NCBI RefSeq assembly: GCF_040656415.1
Contig: NZ_JBFAMC010000005.1
Span: 223,505 to 287,504, forward strand
DNA length: 64,000 nucleotides
Direction: 5' to 3'
Source of the DNA: Rhodococcus_F sp040656415
GTDB taxonomy: Bacteria; Actinomycetota; Actinomycetes; Mycobacteriales; Mycobacteriaceae
The position numbers were made by a program, and so were the translations under genes. Numbering within the stretch: position 1 is the first letter of the stretch; the number at the start of each line of letters is the position of its first letter. The notes under the pieces were generated by a model, which was not told where the DNA came from, did not search any database, and saw only the letters and a list, made by a program, of their open reading frames with translations. Of this stretch, positions 61,860 to 64,000 are shown piece after piece.

Positions 61860-63140
61860 TTACCCGCGCTCTGACGCCGTCTCCGCGATCTCGGGCAGGT
61901 ACCCACGCCACTTGACGAGGACGAGTGCCAGGCTCGCCGACGCGGCGATCGCTCCGACAACGAACATCAGCGGGTAGGTAACCGCAGGGTTCGCGCCCGT
62001 GATCATCGCCATCACGGCAGGTACCGCGAAGCCGAGGTAGCTGAGAGAGTAGAAGACCGCGGTGAGACCGGCCAAATCGTCGGGGCCGGCGATGCGTTGA
62101 ACCTCCAGCAGCCCCGATACCAGCGCGAGACCGTAGCCACACCCCAGAACCGCGGCCGCGATAATCGACATCGGCACCGTGAGGACGCCCGATGCGATGG
62201 CCGCAATGGACATGCCTGCCATGAGCACCCCAAGGGCCACCGCGACCGCCCGGCCGTTGCGTGGGGTGTCGATCCTGCGCCCGAGTGCCTGGATCCCGAA
62301 CCCCGAGCTGAGGGCGATCATGCACAACAGTGCCGAGAACGCCACGGGCACACCGCCACTGCGGCTGGACATGAGTGCCGGCATCACCGCGTACGCCGAC
62401 GCGGCGGCACCGAACACCCACGGCGCCACCGGGGCCACGACGTACAGGAACCGGCGGTGCCCGGCCGAGGGGATCCTCAGGTCCTTCGCGAAGGACCCGA
62501 TCGAGTCGACCCGTACCGCGGTGCGGGTCTCGGGAACCTGCCGTAGCGCAACGCCGACGGCGAGGGCGAGCGTCGAGTGCACGGCATAAGGGAGTGCGTT
62601 TGGCCACGGAGCCCACTGCGCGAGGACACCGGCAACGCCCGCGCCGATGCCGAAACCGGCGGTCAGACTCATTGCGGCACGTCGGGCGCCGGATCCTGGC
62701 CGGGCCGACGGGTCTCGGTCGGGCGTCGACAGCTCCTTGAGCCAGCTTCCGCCGACAGCCATGCCCAGTCCCAGCGCTACGCCGGAGAGTACCCGCCCGA
62801 CGATCAACAAAGCCGCGGACTCCGAACCCGCCGCCAATACCAGTGAACCTGCCACTGCAACGAACGGCGCCGGCAGCATCAGGGAACGTCGTCCCAGGCG
62901 GTCTGACAGCGGACCTCCGACCAGCAGCGCGGGAACGATGCCGAGTACGTACGCGAACAAGAAGGTGTCGACCATCACCTGTGAGAATCCGTGCTCGAGC
63001 CTGTACATCACCAGCAACGGCGTGAACTCGTTGCCTCCCCACGCCACCGCGAACATGCCCGCGGCAACGAGCATCCACGCTCGCAGGCGTGTGGGCGCCT
63101 CGGTTGTGGTGACGGCGACACTGTCTTCGACCGCGGTCAT
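61860..63140 (-). CDS. MFS transporter
   Basis: 426 residues, 12 helices. N-terminal FAVAWGGNEFTPLLVMYRLEHGFS and GGPLSDRLGRRSLMLPAP (loop 2-3 motif) are those of general MFS drug/metabolite exporters. ATG 63140 overlaps the GntR stop by 4 bases, so the pair forms one operon with the regulator first. Substrate unknown; the regulator's ligand would probably be the same compound. Confidence 0.85.
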   Translation of the reverse strand: MTAVEDSVAVTTTEAPTRLRAWMLVAAGMFAVAWGGNEFTPLLVMYRLEHGFSQVMVDTFLFAYVLGIVPALLVGGPLSDRLGRRSLMLPAPFVAVAGSLVLAAGSESAALLIVGRVLSGVALGLGMAVGGSWLKELSTPDRDPSARPGSGARRAAMSLTAGFGIGAGVAGVLAQWAPWPNALPYAVHSTLALAVGVALRQVPETRTAVRVDSIGSFAKDLRIPSAGHRRFLYVVAPVAPWVFGAAASAYAVMPALMSSRSGGVPVAFSALLCMIALSSGFGIQALGRRIDTPRNGRAVAVALGVLMAGMSIAAIASGVLTVPMSIIAAAVLGCGYGLALVSGLLEVQRIAGPDDLAGLTAVFYSLSYLGFAVPAVMAMITGANPAVTYPLMFVVGAIAASASLALVLVKWRGYLPEIAETASERG

Positions 63141-63790
63141 CGCCGCCCACCCATACCGAGAGCGTGAACCTCTCGCATGTGCTGCCGGACGGCCGAAGCG
63201 AATCCACCCGCGTCGGCGGCCTCGATCAGGTCGGCCAGGCGGGTGTGATCCTCGATGATCTTGGTGATTTGTTCTGGATCGCGTGCAAGCGAATGCGCCG
63301 TCATCCTGCGTTGACGCTCCCTGAGCCCGTCATAGAAGGTCACGAGCAACGGATTACCCCCGGCACGGACCAGCGCACGATGGAAGTCGGCGTCGAGGGC
63401 GCTGAACCGCGCGGCATCGCCCGTGGACGCGACCAGCTCGCGTTGCTGCGCCAAATTTGTCCGGAGCGTCTCGACGAGCGAATCCCGAATGCGGCGATCT
63501 GCTACCACGGCCTCGACTGCGTGCACCTCCACGAGCAGACGTGCATCGACGACGTGTTCGGCCTCTCCCTCGGCGACCGGCACGACCAACGCTCCCCGCT
63601 TCGGGTAGAGCCGCATCCAGCCCTCCGCCTCGAGCCGCAGGAACGCCTCTCGCACAGGGGTCCTGCTGGACCCCATACGAGTAGCGATCTCGCCCTCGCT
63701 GATGAGTTCTCCGCCCGGAAGCTCCCCGGACAGGATGAGCTCCTTGACTTCGCGGTAGGTCAGCTCTGCCGCCGAATACAACTTAGACAC
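63137..63790 (-). CDS. GntR regulator, FCD domain
   Basis: 217 residues. Winged helix (LTYREVKELILSGELPGGELISEGEIATRMGSSRTPVREAFLRLEAEG) and an all-helical FCD domain with the metal/ligand-binding DADFHRALVRAGGNPLL and REVHALG residues. FCD regulators sense carboxylates or sugar acids. GTG 63790 shows no Shine-Dalgarno and ATAAAT lies 7 nt upstream, consistent with a leaderless mRNA. It controls the MFS gene in its own operon. Confidence 0.88.
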   Translation of the reverse strand: MSKLYSAAELTYREVKELILSGELPGGELISEGEIATRMGSSRTPVREAFLRLEAEGWMRLYPKRGALVVPVAEGEAEHVVDARLLVEVHAVEAVVADRRIRDSLVETLRTNLAQQRELVASTGDAARFSALDADFHRALVRAGGNPLLVTFYDGLRERQRRMTAHSLARDPEQITKIIEDHTRLADLIEAADAGGFASAVRQHMREVHALGMGGRR

Positions 63791-63804
63791 AAGGTGTATT
63801 TATA
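63787..63804 (-). promoter_or_regulatory. promoter/operator of the GntR-MFS operon
   Basis: The -10 on the minus strand is TATAAAT (63804-63798). ACAC-AAG-GTGT (63787-63797 on the plus strand) is a short inverted repeat running up to the start codon and would suit an FCD-type GntR operator. Confidence 0.5.
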
Positions 63805-63868
63805 CGTTGTCGGGCGGATCTGGGACCGGCCGGGGTCCGCAGTCGGCTGGGTTGACATTCCGGGAATG

Positions 63869-63904
63869 CCGAAGGCCCCCACCATGTTTGGTGGGGGCCT
63901 TCGG
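63869..63904 (-). terminator. intrinsic terminator of the 5S rRNA/rrn operon
   Basis: A 15-bp perfect stem: CCGAAGGCCCCCACC (63869-63883) and GGTGGGGGCCTTCGG (63890-63904), 6-nt loop. On the minus strand it follows the 5S gene; the T-run is weak (CATTCC). Confidence 0.85.
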
Positions 63905-63912
63905 GAACGGGT

Positions 63913-64000
63913 GTTCGGCGGTGTCCTACTCTCCCACACCCTGTCGGGTGCAGTACCATCGGCGCTGGAGGGCTTAGCTTCCGGGTTCGGAATGGGACCG
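63913..64000 (-). rRNA. rrf: 5S ribosomal RNA, 3' portion (cut by window edge)
   Basis: The reverse complement reads CGGTCCCATTCCGAACC... and ends ...GGAGAGTAGGACACCGCCGAAC, the actinobacterial 5S 3' end. The gene continues past base 64000. It implies an rrn operon on the minus strand entering from the right. Confidence 0.95.

Noticed and set aside
61696..63207. A 503-codon open frame on the minus strand
   Set aside because: Same-strand shadow of the MFS transporter at 61860-63140; composition is Arg/Gly-rich without any domain.
1..64000. CRISPR arrays, insertion sequences, integrases or phage genes
   Set aside because: No regularly spaced repeats of 25-40 bp, no transposase or integrase motifs, and no long terminal inverted repeats were found.

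Overview
The window reads as the chromosome of a mycolic-acid-containing actinobacterium, most likely a Rhodococcus. It is GC-rich, carries a single-chain type I fatty acid synthase with its own AcpS, a mycolate-reductase-type SDR, an LdtMt2-type L,D-transpeptidase, the CysO/CysM/Mec cysteine pathway, GlgE/GlgB alpha-glucan enzymes and NucS. Gene order matches two blocks of the Mycobacterium tuberculosis map as I remember it: Rv2509-Rv2524c (about 8.8-31.2 kb) and Rv1343c-Rv1321 read in reverse (about 31.9-60.7 kb). They meet at a tRNA-Leu. No alignment or database search was run; names rest on motifs, length and order.

0.5-8.8 kb: a small secreted protein, a Tat-exported catalase-like peroxidase with a cytochrome b561, an alpha/beta hydrolase, membrane proteins, a PadR repressor and a FadH-type dienoyl-CoA reductase. 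8.8-17.2 kb: cmrA, an inserted GntR regulator plus xylose-type ABC importer, orn, tRNA-His, a tautomerase, the L,D-transpeptidase and tRNA-Lys. 17.3-21.4 kb: a DUF3618 protein, bcp, an arsR-acr3-arsC operon with a small thioredoxin-like partner, and a TetR regulator. 21.4-31.2 kb: acpS and the 9.4-kb fas gene.

31.7-39.6 kb: tRNA-Leu, two small membrane proteins, then a long minus-strand run: rph-rdgB, the Rv1339-like phosphodiesterase, a rhomboid, cysM, cysO, mec, a P1-family self-processing peptidase, a DUF2017 protein and clpS. 39.6-43.7 kb: pncB, pncA and dinG on the plus strand. 43.7-50.7 kb: glgP divergent from glgE-glgB. 50.7-56.5 kb: an inserted lipoprotein metallopeptidase and a complete D-galactonate operon (kinase, aldolase, dehydratase, transporter). 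56.5-60.7 kb: a thioredoxin-like protein, DUF3817, methylmalonyl-CoA epimerase, a DivIVA-like coiled coil with a fresh internal duplication, a zinc-ribbon protein and nucS. The end holds a membrane protein, an MFS/GntR pair and the 3' part of a 5S rRNA gene on the minus strand.

A recurring pattern is a TANNNT -10 box 6-8 nt before an ATG or GTG with no Shine-Dalgarno sequence, seen at about fifteen genes. It points to widespread leaderless transcription and settles several start codons. I found no CRISPR array, insertion sequence, prophage or obviously broken gene.
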